Shown here: in pieces, positions 17,461 to 25,466 of the stretch | Numbering within the stretch: the first letter of the stretch is position 1 | How the letters are laid out: each line of letters begins with the position of its first letter | Source of the DNA: JALZEG01 sp035942255 | Lineage (GTDB): Bacteria; Actinomycetota; CADDZG01; WHSQ01 | Direction of reading: 5' to 3' | Assembly (NCBI GenBank): GCA_035942255.1 | Contig: DASZDG010000103.1 | Span: 26,937 to 90,936, forward strand | Length of the DNA stretch: 64,000 nt | Made by a program: the position numbers and the translations under genes | Notes under the pieces: generated by a model | The model's input: only the letters and a program-made list of their open reading frames with translations | Database searches by the model: none | Told to the model about the DNA's origin: nothing

Positions 17461-18426
17461 GTGGCGAGGCGGACGCAGCTCTACTGGTTCCCGCTGGCGA
17501 GCACGCTGGCGCTCGCCGGCGTGGCGTTGCTGCTCGACCTCCCGGCGCGCGGCGTCCTCGCCGGGGGCGAGCACGCCGGCGTCTGGATCGTGCGCGTCGA
17601 CACCACGTCGTTCGTCGTCTGGTCGGGCGTTGCGCTCGCCGCGCTGTGGACGCTCCAGGCGGCGACGGACCGGCCGCGGCGGCCGTCGCCGTGGTCGCAC
17701 CACGCGTATTACGTCGCGTTCGCGATCCTCTGCACCGATGCCGTTTTCCTCGCCGTGAACCACGGCGGAGGCGCGCCTTCGGTGTGGCTGTACGCGCTCC
17801 CGGTGGGGGCCGCGTGGCTCGGCAGGTTCGTCGCCGCGCGGTTCGAGGACGCCCGCGCTCGGGAGGAGGGCGAGTGGGACGCCGATGGCGCGACGCGGCC
17901 GTCGCTGTCCCTGCGCGGGAGCGAGCGGGCGCTGTGGGTCGGGACGAAGCGCGGCTGGGGCTACCGCACGCAGCTCGTCGGCGCCCCCGTCGCTACGTTG
18001 GCGCTGATCGTGATGCAGTTGTCGGTTCGACCCGGCGCCGGCTTCTGGTGGGACGACGCGCTCTGGATCGGCTTCGCGTTGAGCATGCTCGTCTACGGCT
18101 TCCTCACGATGTCGGTCTCGGTGACGGTGGGCGAGTCGGCCGTGACGGTGGCGGGCGGGCCCTTCCGGATACCGCTGTGGACGATCCCGCTCGAGGACCT
18201 TGTCGAGGCGAGGGCCGAGCGCGTGCGCCCGCGGCAGTACGGCGGATGGGGCTACCACGCGAAGGGCGGCCGGCGCTGCCTGATCGTGCGCGCGGGCGAC
18301 GCTCTGGTCCTGAAGAGGAAGGCCGCGGCGGACGTAGTCGTCACAGTGGACGGAGCCGGTGAGGGGGCCGCGCTGGTCAACGCGCTGATCGCGCGCCGGG
18401 CCCCCGACCAGGTCGTCGCTTCCTGA
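17461..18426 (+). CDS. GntR-linked membrane protein with C-terminal PH-like domain
   Basis: 321 aa. N-terminal half has about four to five helices (DUF1648-like layout: LYWFPLASTLALAGVALLLDLP). A cytoplasmic segment leads to two more helices, then a beta-rich C-terminal domain (VSVTVGESAVTVAGGPFRIPLWTIPLEDLVEARAE ... GRRCLIVRAGDALVLKRK) resembling bacterial PH domains. Co-transcribed with the upstream YtrA-type repressor, an arrangement seen with envelope-stress or antibiotic-response membrane proteins. Function not known. Confidence 0.65.
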   Translation: MARRTQLYWFPLASTLALAGVALLLDLPARGVLAGGEHAGVWIVRVDTTSFVVWSGVALAALWTLQAATDRPRRPSPWSHHAYYVAFAILCTDAVFLAVNHGGGAPSVWLYALPVGAAWLGRFVAARFEDARAREEGEWDADGATRPSLSLRGSERALWVGTKRGWGYRTQLVGAPVATLALIVMQLSVRPGAGFWWDDALWIGFALSMLVYGFLTMSVSVTVGESAVTVAGGPFRIPLWTIPLEDLVEARAERVRPRQYGGWGYHAKGGRRCLIVRAGDALVLKRKAAADVVVTVDGAGEGAALVNALIARRAPDQVVAS

Positions 18427-18429
18427 GGC

Positions 18430-19071
18430 TCAGACCTTCCGGAAGACCGCGACTACCTTCCCGAGGATCTCCGTTCCCTGCGGCGCCTCGAACGGCTGCA
18501 GGGCCGGGTTCGCCGGCTCGAACCACACCGCGGAGCCCCGGTGGCGGATCGTCTTCACGGTCGCCTCGGGGGCGTCGCCGAACTCGCTCGGCATCATCGC
18601 GGCGACGATCTCGCCCGAGTGCGCCGTCGGCTGCTGGCGGATGATCACGAAGTCCCCGTCGAGGATCCCCGCGTCGATCATCGAGTCGCCGTGGACCTGG
18701 AGCATGAAGACGTTGCCGTCGCCGACGAGCTCCGCCGGCATCGGGTAGATCTCGTCGACGTGCTCCTCGGCCAGGATGGGCGTGCCCGCCGCGATGCGCC
18801 CGAGGAGCGGGACGGAACGGGCCGGGCTCCGCTCGGCAGCCAGCCCGGTCTCCGCGTCGTAGAGCAGCTCGATCGCCCGCGGCTTCGTCGGGTCGATCCG
18901 GAGGTAGCCCTTGCGCTGGAGCGCTTGCATGTGGGAGTGGACGGTGGAGCTCGACGCGAGCCCGAGGGCCTCGCAGATCTCGCGGACCGACGGGGGATAG
19001 CCCCGGTCCGAGACGGTCTCGGCGATGAACTCGAGCGTCTGGCGCTGGCGGTCCGTCAGTCCCTCGACCAT
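18430..19071 (-). CDS. lexA: SOS repressor LexA
   Basis: 213-aa LexA. Start at 19071 (MVEGLTDRQRQTLEFIA), the normal N-terminus; ten extra codons to 19101 are possible but atypical. The winged HTH contains PPSVREICEALGLASSSTVHSHMQALQRKGYL. The autocleavage Ala-Gly bond lies in GRIAAGTPILAEE, the catalytic Ser in HGDSMIDAGI and the catalytic Lys in EATVKTI. Four LexA boxes lie upstream (19143-19252), shared with the divergent LysM gene. It faces the membrane-protein gene end-to-end with 3 bases between. Confidence 0.96.
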   Translation of the reverse strand: MVEGLTDRQRQTLEFIAETVSDRGYPPSVREICEALGLASSSTVHSHMQALQRKGYLRIDPTKPRAIELLYDAETGLAAERSPARSVPLLGRIAAGTPILAEEHVDEIYPMPAELVGDGNVFMLQVHGDSMIDAGILDGDFVIIRQQPTAHSGEIVAAMMPSEFGDAPEATVKTIRHRGSAVWFEPANPALQPFEAPQGTEILGKVVAVFRKV

Positions 19072-19142
19072 CGCGAAGCCTCCCGTTCCTAGGGGTCCCA
19101 TTGCGGGGATCCCATTGCGGTCCGATGCCGGCCATTCTGGCC

Positions 19143-19252
19143 GAACGCACGTTCGCTACGGTACGCGATTCGGCCCCCGGGTGCAAGAACACACGTTCGA
19201 ACTCGCTCTTGCTCTCGAACGGACGTTCGCCTAGCATAGCGAACAGACGTTC
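19143..19252. promoter_or_regulatory. Cluster of four LexA boxes in the lexA/LysM intergenic region
   Basis: Four perfect GAAC-N4-GTTC sites: 19143-19154 (spacer GCAC), 19187-19198 (ACAC), 19217-19228 (GGAC) and 19241-19252 (AGAC). Start-to-start spacings are 44, 30 and 24 bases. They serve lexA to the left (autoregulation) and the LysM gene to the right. Four boxes is more than the one to three usual for this divergon. Confidence 0.93.
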
Positions 19253-19268
19253 GGGGCAGGCGCGAAAA

Positions 19269-19291
19269 CTGTCGTACCCCCTCGCTAGCGT
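19269..19291 (+). promoter_or_regulatory. RecA-NDp/PafBC-type promoter of the LysM gene
   Basis: CTGTCGTAC, 8 bases, TAGCGT, nearly the same as the recA element at 8494-8516 (the core TGTCGTACCCC is identical). It lies 17 bases downstream of the last LexA box and 47 bases before the LysM gene start. This suggests dual LexA and PafBC-like control of the gene. Confidence 0.65.
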
Positions 19292-19337
19292 CGATCCCGG
19301 CTCCACCACACACGGCGGTGACAAAGGAGGATCAACG

Positions 19338-19694
19338 ATGGCGGTTCGCAGCGAAGACCTCGTCTTTCGCCCGGAAGCGGTCGTCTACCGGTTCCCGGCG
19401 GCGGCCCGGCGCCGGGCCCGCCGCCGGATGATGTTCCGGCGCAGGCTCACGCTCGGGACGACGGCCCTGCTCGTGGTCGCCGCCACGCTCGCCGGCGGCG
19501 GGGTGGCCGAGACAGCGCCCCAGGGGCGGGCGCCGAAGACCGTCCGGGTCCAGCCCGGCGACACGCTCTGGGGGATCGCAGGGGAGTTCGCGCCTTCCGG
19601 GACCGACATCCGGGCGTACGTGGACGCGCTGATCGAGCTCAACGGGCTCGAGGGCGGGCTCCAGGCGGGGACCCGTCTGCGGCTTCCGAAATAG
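19338..19694 (+). CDS. LysM protein divergent from lexA (YneA/ChiZ-like SOS division inhibitor candidate)
   Basis: 118 aa from ATG 19338, with AAAGGAGG 7 bases upstream. An Arg-rich cytoplasmic N-terminus, one transmembrane helix (LTLGTTALLVVAATLAGGGVA, about residues 35-55) and a single LysM domain (TVRVQPGDTLWGIAGEFAPSGTDIRAYVDALIELNGLEGGLQAGTRLRLP). Divergent placement from lexA, size and layout match Bacillus YneA and mycobacterial Rv2719c (ChiZ), which halt division during SOS. Function is inferred from layout and regulation, not from high sequence identity. Confidence 0.8.
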   Translation: MAVRSEDLVFRPEAVVYRFPAAARRRARRRMMFRRRLTLGTTALLVVAATLAGGGVAETAPQGRAPKTVRVQPGDTLWGIAGEFAPSGTDIRAYVDALIELNGLEGGLQAGTRLRLPK

Positions 19695-19762
19695 TCCGTT
19701 TTTCTTCCCGACTTACCTTGACTCGCGGGCGTCACCTGCGCGTAATTACACATCTGTGATGC

Positions 19763-19809
19763 CCCCATATGTTGTGGTGGGCGAGGTGAGAAGGCCCTAG
19801 ATGTGGTGG
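19763..19809. promoter_or_regulatory. Paired NrdR boxes upstream of nrdJ
   Basis: Two similar sites, CCCCATATGTTGTGG (19763-19777) and CCCTAGATGTGGTGG (19795-19809), lie 32 bases apart, which is three helical turns. NrdR boxes (consensus acaCwAtATaTwGtGt) usually occur as such pairs. The second overlaps the first possible GTG (19803) and supports the later start at 19851. The nrdR gene is downstream at 23638. Confidence 0.6.
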
Positions 19810-19850
19810 ATTCCTGCGGATCGAGCCGGTCAGGGCATGGGAGAATAGCA

Positions 19851-22691
19851 GTGGCCGAGGAACCGTCCGAGGCCGCTCGGAAGGGGGCAGTCGGCGTGGC
19901 AGGAGCGACCACCAAGAGCAGCGCCATCGAGGGGCTCGGCATCCGCCGTCACTTCACCACCGAGGGCGTCCATCCCTACGACGAGATCGAGTGGGAGCTG
20001 AGGGACGCCGTCATCCAGAACTACCGGACCGGTGAGGTCGCGTTCGAGCAGAAGGACATCGAGTTCCCGAAGGCCTGGTCGCAGAACGCCACGAACATCG
20101 TCGCCCAGAAGTACTTCCGGGGCGCCCTCGACTCCCCGAACCGCGAGCGCTCGGTCAAGCAGATGATCGACCGGGTCGTCGGCCGCTACGAGGAGGAGGG
20201 GCTCTCCCGCGGGTACTTCGCCGACGCCGCCGAGGCGAAGACGTTCGCCGAGGAGCTGACCCACCTGCTCGTGACGCAGAAGGCCGCGTTCAACTCGCCG
20301 GTCTGGTTCAACGTCGGGTGGCGCCCCAAGGGCGAGGAGCAGGTGAGCGCGTGCTTCATCCTCGCCGTCGAGGACCAGATGAAGTCGATCCTCAACTGGT
20401 ACGTCGAGGAGGGCACGATCTTCAAGGGCGGGTCCGGCTCGGGGATCAACCTCTCCACGATCCGCTCGTCGAAGGAGCGGCTGAAGTCCGGCGGCACCGC
20501 GTCGGGCCCGGTGTCGTTCATGCGCGGCGCGGACGCGTCGGCCGGGACGATCAAGTCCGGAGGCGCCACGCGGCGCGCCGCGAAGATGGTCGTGCTGAAC
20601 GTCGACCACCCCGACATCAAGGAGTTCATCTGGTGCAAGGCTCTCGAGGAGCGCAAGGCGCGCGCTCTGCGTGAGGCCGGGTTCGACATGGACCTCGACG
20701 GCAACGACGGCCACTCGATCCAGTACCAGAACGCAAACAACTCGGTGCGCGTCACCGACGAGTTCATGAACGCCGCGGTGAAGGACGAGGACTGGGAGCT
20801 GAAGGCGGTCACGACCGGCGAGACGATCGAGACCCTCAAGGCGAAGGACCTCCTGCGCCAGATCTCGGAGGCCGCGTGGCAGTGCGCCGACCCCGGCGTG
20901 CAGTACGACACGACGATCAACGACTGGCACACGTGCCCGAACTCGGGCCGGATCAACGCGTCGAACCCGTGCTCCGAGTACGTCCACGTCGACAACTCCT
21001 CGTGCAACCTTGCGTCCCTGAACCTCATGAAGTTCGTCGACGAGAACGACAACTTCGACGTCGAGGGCTTCATGCACGCGGTCCAGATCGTGTTCATCGC
21101 GCAGGAGATCTCGGTCGGCTTCGCGTCGTACCCGACGCCGAAGATCGCCGAGAACTCGTACCGCTTCCGCCAGCTCGGCCAGGGCTACGCGAACCTCGGC
21201 GCGCTGCTGATGAGCCAGGGCCTCGCCTACGACTCCGACGACGGCCGCGCCTGGGCCGCGGCGATCACGGCGCTGATGACCGGCCACTGCTACGCGACGT
21301 CGGCGCGGCTCGCGCACCGGGTCGGCCCGTTCGCGGCGTTCCCCGAGAACCGCGAGCCGATGCTCCGGGTCATGAACAAGCACCGTGCCGCGGCGTACGA
21401 GATCCCCGAGGGCCTGGCCCCCGCGCCGTTGCTCGAGGCCGCGCATTCCGCCTGGGACGACGCCGTCGCGCTGGGTGACGACCACGGCTACCGCAACGCG
21501 CAGGCGACCGTGCTCGCCCCGACCGGGACGATCGGGCTGATGATGGACTGCGACACGACCGGGATCGAGCCCGACCTGGCGCTGAAGAAGATGAAGAAGC
21601 TGGTCGGCGGCGGGACGATGTCGATCGTCAACCAGACGGTCCCGCGGGCACTGCGGAAGCTCGGCTACGGCGAGTCGCAGATCGCCGAGATCGTCGCCTA
21701 CATCGACGAGAACTCGCACGTGGTGGGGGCCCCGCACCTCCGCGAGGAGCACATGTCGGTCTTCGACACCGCGATGGGCGAGCGCTCGATCCACTACATG
21801 GGGCACATCCGGATGATGGCGGCGGCCCAGCCGTTCCTCAGCGGCGCGATCAGCAAGACCGTGAACATGCCCGAGGACGTGACGGTCGAGGACATCGAGC
21901 AGGCGTACCTCGAGGGGTGGCGCCGAGGGCTGAAGGCGCTCGCGATCTACCGGGACAACTGCAAGACCGCGCAGCCGCTCTCGATCTCGAAGAAGCAGCC
22001 GGTCGAGGAGCCGGCCGAGAAGAAGCTCGCGACGGACCTGCCGGAGCCGGTGCGGCGCAGGCTGCCGCAGGCCCGCCGTTCGATCACGTTCAAGTTCCGG
22101 GTCGCCGACACGGAGGGGTACCTCACCGCCGGCGAGTTCCCCGACCGCCGCGTCGGCGAGATCTTCCTGCGGGTCGCCAAGCAGGGCTCGACGCTCGCCG
22201 GGATCATGGACGCCTTCGCGATCTCGATCTCGATGGGCCTCCAGTACGGCGTCCCGCTGTCGGCGTACGTGAAGCAGTTCGCCAACACCCGTTTCGAGCC
22301 GTCGGGGATGACCGACGACCCCGAGTTCCGGATCGCCACGTCGATCCTCGACTACGTGTTCAAGCGGCTCGCCGTCGAGTACCTCTCGGTCGACGAGCGC
22401 CACGCTCTGGGCATCAGGACGTCGGGCGAGCGCCAGGCCGAGATCGAGGCGAAGCTCGACCCGGTCGCCGGCGAGACGGTGAACGGGAACGGCAATGGCA
22501 ATGGCGATGGGAACGGCCACGGCAACGGGCACGCCAAGACGGCCGAGCCCGAAGGTGTGATCGTGCTCGGCCCGGTCGCGGGGGCCAACGCCGGGTCGCT
22601 CCCGTTCTGCGGGACGTGCGGCGTGCAGATGAACCCCGCCGGCTCGTGCTTCGCCTGCCCCTCGTGCGGCTCGACCAGCGGCTGTTCCTGA
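19851..22691 (+). CDS. nrdJ: Adenosylcobalamin-dependent (class II) ribonucleotide reductase
   Basis: B12-dependent class II ribonucleoside-diphosphate reductase making dNDPs. Start GTG 19851 chosen because GGGAGA precedes it and the NrdR boxes lie upstream; an in-frame GTG at 19803 would fall inside a box. 946 aa. Signatures include FNSPVWFNVG, GGSGSGINLSTIRSSKE, NPCSEYVHVDNSSCNLASLNL (active-site Cys and radical-relay region) and LAPTGTIGLMMDCDTTGIEPD. A Gly/Asn/His-rich linker leads to a C-terminal zinc-binding Cys cluster (FCGTCG ... CPSCGS). No cobalamin riboswitch was recognised upstream. Confidence 0.95.
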   Translation: MAEEPSEAARKGAVGVAGATTKSSAIEGLGIRRHFTTEGVHPYDEIEWELRDAVIQNYRTGEVAFEQKDIEFPKAWSQNATNIVAQKYFRGALDSPNRERSVKQMIDRVVGRYEEEGLSRGYFADAAEAKTFAEELTHLLVTQKAAFNSPVWFNVGWRPKGEEQVSACFILAVEDQMKSILNWYVEEGTIFKGGSGSGINLSTIRSSKERLKSGGTASGPVSFMRGADASAGTIKSGGATRRAAKMVVLNVDHPDIKEFIWCKALEERKARALREAGFDMDLDGNDGHSIQYQNANNSVRVTDEFMNAAVKDEDWELKAVTTGETIETLKAKDLLRQISEAAWQCADPGVQYDTTINDWHTCPNSGRINASNPCSEYVHVDNSSCNLASLNLMKFVDENDNFDVEGFMHAVQIVFIAQEISVGFASYPTPKIAENSYRFRQLGQGYANLGALLMSQGLAYDSDDGRAWAAAITALMTGHCYATSARLAHRVGPFAAFPENREPMLRVMNKHRAAAYEIPEGLAPAPLLEAAHSAWDDAVALGDDHGYRNAQATVLAPTGTIGLMMDCDTTGIEPDLALKKMKKLVGGGTMSIVNQTVPRALRKLGYGESQIAEIVAYIDENSHVVGAPHLREEHMSVFDTAMGERSIHYMGHIRMMAAAQPFLSGAISKTVNMPEDVTVEDIEQAYLEGWRRGLKALAIYRDNCKTAQPLSISKKQPVEEPAEKKLATDLPEPVRRRLPQARRSITFKFRVADTEGYLTAGEFPDRRVGEIFLRVAKQGSTLAGIMDAFAISISMGLQYGVPLSAYVKQFANTRFEPSGMTDDPEFRIATSILDYVFKRLAVEYLSVDERHALGIRTSGERQAEIEAKLDPVAGETVNGNGNGNGDGNGHGNGHAKTAEPEGVIVLGPVAGANAGSLPFCGTCGVQMNPAGSCFACPSCGSTSGCS

Positions 22692-22701
22692 GGAGGCCGG
22701 C

Positions 22702-22899
22702 ATGGCGGACGTGAAGCATTGCAGCGAGTGCGGGGCGGAGCTCAGGCTCCGTCCCGCCTCCTGCCCACTCTGTGGGCGCGAGACGCCGTTCGTGCCGAAG
22801 GAACGGGTGCACATCGACCTCGACGACTACCAGAGCAACGTGCGGTCGTTGCGGGACGAGCTGTACCGGATCAGGCGTGACGACGCGGAGGCGGTCTGA
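22702..22899 (+). CDS. Small zinc-ribbon protein downstream of nrdJ
   Basis: 65 aa with two CxxC pairs (CSECGAELRLRPASCPLCGRETPF), followed by an acidic/basic helix (DDYQSNVRSLRDELYRIRRDD). GAGGAGG precedes the ATG, which is 11 bases after nrdJ. It looks like the zinc-ribbon proteins often found beside class II RNR in actinobacteria; the role is unknown. Confidence 0.75.
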   Translation: MADVKHCSECGAELRLRPASCPLCGRETPFVPKERVHIDLDDYQSNVRSLRDELYRIRRDDAEAV

Positions 22900-22913
22900 C
22901 GGATACTGGCGGC

Positions 22914-23636
22914 ATGAGAAGACTCGCCACAGCCCTCGTCCCCGCCCTCCTCACGCTCGGGCTCGCGGCCCCCACGACCGCTGCCGGCAAGACGTTCGAG
23001 CTGCACCTCAAGAGCCATCACCGGCCGGGAGCACCGGTCATCATCGTGCTGCAGAACCTCTCCGACGAGGCACAGCGATTCGGAAGCCCCTGGACGATCA
23101 CCCGCGCCAAGAGCGACGAGGTCGTGGCGCAGTTCCACTGGTCGCGGGCCGAGCAGCGACTTGCTCCCGGTGAGACCGCCATATGGGAGTGGGACCAGCG
23201 TGAGGGGCCGCACAACACCGAGCCGGCTCCGCCCGAGGAAGGCGCGCTCGCGGGCCCCGGCGGCTACGCCGTCGCGATCGAGACGCCGGAGCGAACGATC
23301 ACGCGGCGTTTCCAGATCGGACGTTTCTTCACGCTCGGGTTCGAGGGCCGCGACGCCTCGTTCGTCGTGTTCGTCAACGAGCGCAAGCCGATAAAGCTGA
23401 TGAGGGCCGAGGCCAACGCGGAAGACAAGACGCTGATCGTCTCTGGAAAGATCAGGGGCGAGCGCCGCTACAACCGCGACTGGTCCTACTCGATGGGCCC
23501 GGGATCGATCGTCCTCGGCGAGGTCTTCATCGAGGTCTGTGACGGGAGCCCGCGCTACGTCGAGCGCCACAAGAAGGACTGGCTCGGCAAGCGATGGTGC
23601 CCGTGGTCGTCGTACGTGGCGGCGGCCGGGCGCTGA
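22914..23636 (+). CDS. Secreted protein with BsuPI-like and BP74-like domains
   Basis: 240 aa. Signal peptide (LATALVPALLTLGLAAPTTAAG). Residues about 25-130 look like a BsuPI/intracellular-proteinase-inhibitor-type beta sandwich (FELHLKSHHRPGAPVIIVLQNLSDEAQRF ... APGETAIWEWDQ). Residues about 145-240 match the BP74 N-terminal-domain pattern: SFVVFVNERKPIKLMRAEA, SGKIRGERRYNRDWSYSM and IEVCDGSPRYVERHKKDWLGKRWCPW. It sits between the RNR zinc-ribbon gene and nrdR with no evident functional link. Domain calls are by pattern memory and need a profile search. Confidence 0.6.
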   Translation: MRRLATALVPALLTLGLAAPTTAAGKTFELHLKSHHRPGAPVIIVLQNLSDEAQRFGSPWTITRAKSDEVVAQFHWSRAEQRLAPGETAIWEWDQREGPHNTEPAPPEEGALAGPGGYAVAIETPERTITRRFQIGRFFTLGFEGRDASFVVFVNERKPIKLMRAEANAEDKTLIVSGKIRGERRYNRDWSYSMGPGSIVLGEVFIEVCDGSPRYVERHKKDWLGKRWCPWSSYVAAAGR

Positions 23637-23637
23637 C

Positions 23638-24108
23638 GTGCGCTGCCCCTATTGCGCCGTCGAGGAGGACAAGGTAGTCGACTCCCGCGTCGCGGAGGAG
23701 GGGCGTGTGATCCGCCGCCGGCGCGAGTGCCTCGGGTGCGGCCGCCGGTACACGACGTTCGAGCGCGCGGAGGAGGTGCCGCTGCTCGTGGTCAAACGCA
23801 ACGGCGGCGAGGAGCCTTTCGATCGGGCGAAGGTCGTCGAAGGGATCAGACGGGCGTGCAAGAACCGTCCGGTCACGGGGGCCGAGATCGATGAGCTCGT
23901 CGACGACGTCGAGGAGTCGATGAAGGCGAGCGGCGAGCGTCCGGTGCCTACCTCGGTCATCGGCCGCGAGGTCCTCGAGCGGCTGCGCAACCTCGACGAG
24001 GTCGCTTACCTACGCTTCGCCTCGGTCTACAAGGACTTCCAGGAGCTCACGGACTTCGAGCGCGAGCTCGGCCGGCTGTTGAAGAAGTCGCCCCCGAAGA
24101 CGCCGTGA
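23638..24108 (+). CDS. nrdR: Transcriptional repressor NrdR
   Basis: 156-aa ATP/dATP-sensing repressor of ribonucleotide reductase genes. GTG 23638 gives VRCPYCAVEEDKVVDSRVAEEG. A zinc-ribbon (CPYC ... CLGCGRRYTTFER) is followed by an ATP-cone (VVKRNGGEEPFDRAKVVEGIRRACKNRPV). One base after the upstream gene and overlapping dut by GTGA. Likely acts on the paired boxes before nrdJ. Confidence 0.96.
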   Translation: MRCPYCAVEEDKVVDSRVAEEGRVIRRRRECLGCGRRYTTFERAEEVPLLVVKRNGGEEPFDRAKVVEGIRRACKNRPVTGAEIDELVDDVEESMKASGERPVPTSVIGREVLERLRNLDEVAYLRFASVYKDFQELTDFERELGRLLKKSPPKTP

Positions 24109-24536
24109 AGGTCCGCGTCCGCCGGCTGGACCCCGGCCTGCCCCTGCCCGCGTACGCAAGGCCCGGAGACGCGGGGTTGGACCTCTACGCGGCCGAGTCG
24201 TGTGTCTTGAAGCCCGGCGACCGGGCGGCGGTGGCGACGGGCCTCGCCGTCGAGATCCCGCGCGGCTACGCCGGCTTCGTCCACGCGCGCTCGGGGCGAG
24301 CTCTGCGGGAGGGCCTCGCGCTCGTCAACGCGCCGGGTCTGATCGACGCCGGGTACCGCGGCGAGATCAAGGTCGTAGTCGCGAACCTCGATCCCGCGAT
24401 GCCGATCCACGTCGAGCGCGGCGACAAGATCGCTCAGCTGGTGGTCCAGCCGGTCGTCGAGGCCGAGCTCGAGGAGGTCGACGCCCTCGAGGTGAGCGAG
24501 CGCGGCGCGGGGGGCTTCGGGAGCACGGGCCGCTAG
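24105..24536 (+). CDS. dut: dUTP diphosphatase
   Basis: 143-aa trimeric dUTPase. All five motifs are present: DAGLDLYA, HARSGRALREG, GLIDAGYRGEI, ERGDKIAQLVV and ERGAGGFGSTG. It keeps dUTP low and supplies dUMP for thymidylate synthesis, fitting its place after nrdR. GTG start overlaps the nrdR stop. It converges with the leftward gene ending at 24540. Confidence 0.96.
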   Translation: MKVRVRRLDPGLPLPAYARPGDAGLDLYAAESCVLKPGDRAAVATGLAVEIPRGYAGFVHARSGRALREGLALVNAPGLIDAGYRGEIKVVVANLDPAMPIHVERGDKIAQLVVQPVVEAELEEVDALEVSERGAGGFGSTGR

Positions 24537-24539
24537 GGA

Positions 24540-24908
24540 CTAACGGGAGAGGGCGCGGGCGAGCTCCTCCTTCGACATCCCCGAGCGCCCCGACACGCCC
24601 GCCTTCTTCGCCAGCTCGTAGAGCTCGGCCCTCGTCTTCCCGTCGACGTTCCCGGCGTAGCCGTTGCCGCCGTCCTCGGTCCGTAGCGCGCCGGCGAACC
24701 CTCGGAGCGCGCTCTCTGCGGTGGTGCGGACCTTCTTCGTCGACAACGCGGCCGCCGCGAGCGCGACCGCACCGGCGACCACCGGCTTGCCGCGTGGTGC
24801 GTGGGATTGCGGCGTGGGCACTACGTCCGCGTCGCGAGCCGTCGCGAGCCACCTCATTGCCGTCGTCGACGCGAATCCTCCGGCGCGACGTGCGATCTTC
24901 TTGATCAC
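24540..24908 (-). CDS. Small protein with C-terminal Rho_N/SAP-like motif, last gene of the gas-vesicle operon
   Basis: 122 aa. A basic N-terminus (MIKKIARRAGGFASTTAMRWL), a hydrophobic Ala-rich stretch (VVAGAVALAAAALS) and a C-terminal helix-extended-helix unit, DGKTRAELYELAKKAGVSGRSGMSKEELARALSR, typical of Rho N-terminal/SAP-like modules. It follows gvpK by 19 bases in the same direction. No known Gvp family matches; an accessory or nucleic-acid-binding role is speculative. Confidence 0.6.
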   Translation of the reverse strand: MIKKIARRAGGFASTTAMRWLATARDADVVPTPQSHAPRGKPVVAGAVALAAAALSTKKVRTTAESALRGFAGALRTEDGGNGYAGNVDGKTRAELYELAKKAGVSGRSGMSKEELARALSR

Positions 24909-24927
24909 GTGATCCTCCCTTCCTCCG

Positions 24928-25266
24928 TCACAACAGCCGTCCGAGGGGGCCGAGGTCGAGATTGAGATCCTCGGCCTCCAGCCCGAAGTGCTCGCGCAGC
25001 TCGGCCATCCGCTGCTCGAGCTTCATGAACGTGTCGCCCATCGCCTCCACCTGCTCGTCGGAGACGGTGCCGGCCTCCATCCGCCGGATCGCCTGTCGCT
25101 CCATCAGCTGGCGGAGGAGCTCGACGATCGTCAGCACGAGCTGCGCGAGCCCGCGCTCCGCGCCGTCGCGCGCCACGTCGATGCGCGCGCTCGGCGGCGC
25201 GAGCTCGTGCGAGATCCGTCCGAGGTCGTCGATCGGCTCGGCGAGGGCTGCGAGCGCGTCGTTCAT
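24928..25266 (-). CDS. gvpK: Gas vesicle protein GvpK
   Basis: 112 aa, GvpK family, needed for gas-vesicle formation. Recognised by RISHELAPPSARIDVARDGAERGLAQLVLTIVELLRQLMERQAIRRMEAGTVSDEQVEAMGDTFMKLEQRM, the family core. Its ATG overlaps the gvpS stop (ATGA). Length is normal. Confidence 0.9.
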   Translation of the reverse strand: MNDALAALAEPIDDLGRISHELAPPSARIDVARDGAERGLAQLVLTIVELLRQLMERQAIRRMEAGTVSDEQVEAMGDTFMKLEQRMAELREHFGLEAEDLNLDLGPLGRLL

Positions 25267-25466
25267 CGCCCGGCCCCCGAGACCGTGTCGACGGAGGCGA
25301 GCAGGAGGTTGAGGTCGAGCTTGACGAGGTCGACGTCCGCGACGCTCAGCACCACCTGACCGCGCACCACCGCGCCTTTGTCGAGTATCCGGTCGACGAG
25401 GTCCAGCAGCGTGACCTGCCGCTGGAGGTCAGCCGCCGTGGCGTCAGGAACGAGGCCCGGTGACAT
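25263..25466 (-). CDS. gvpS: GvpA-related minor gas vesicle protein, GvpS type
   Basis: 67 aa from ATG 25466 (MSPGLVPDATAADLQRQVTLLDLVDRILDKGAVVRGQVVL). The core VTLLDLVDRILDKGAVVRGQVVLSVADVDLVKLDLNLLLASVDT is a divergent GvpA fold. Its place between gvpL and gvpK is that of Streptomyces gvpS. It overlaps the end of gvpL by 23 bases, so an internal start cannot be excluded. Confidence 0.8.
   Translation of the reverse strand: MSPGLVPDATAADLQRQVTLLDLVDRILDKGAVVRGQVVLSVADVDLVKLDLNLLLASVDTVSGAGR

Noticed and set aside
19695..19850. Possible cobalamin riboswitch before the B12-dependent nrdJ
   Set aside because: Too short and without the B12-box; paired NrdR-like sites explain the region better.
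19830..22814. 994-codon open frame opposite nrdJ
   Set aside because: Arg/Asp/Val/His-rich shadow frame typical of high-GC DNA, with no family features, opposite a certain gene.
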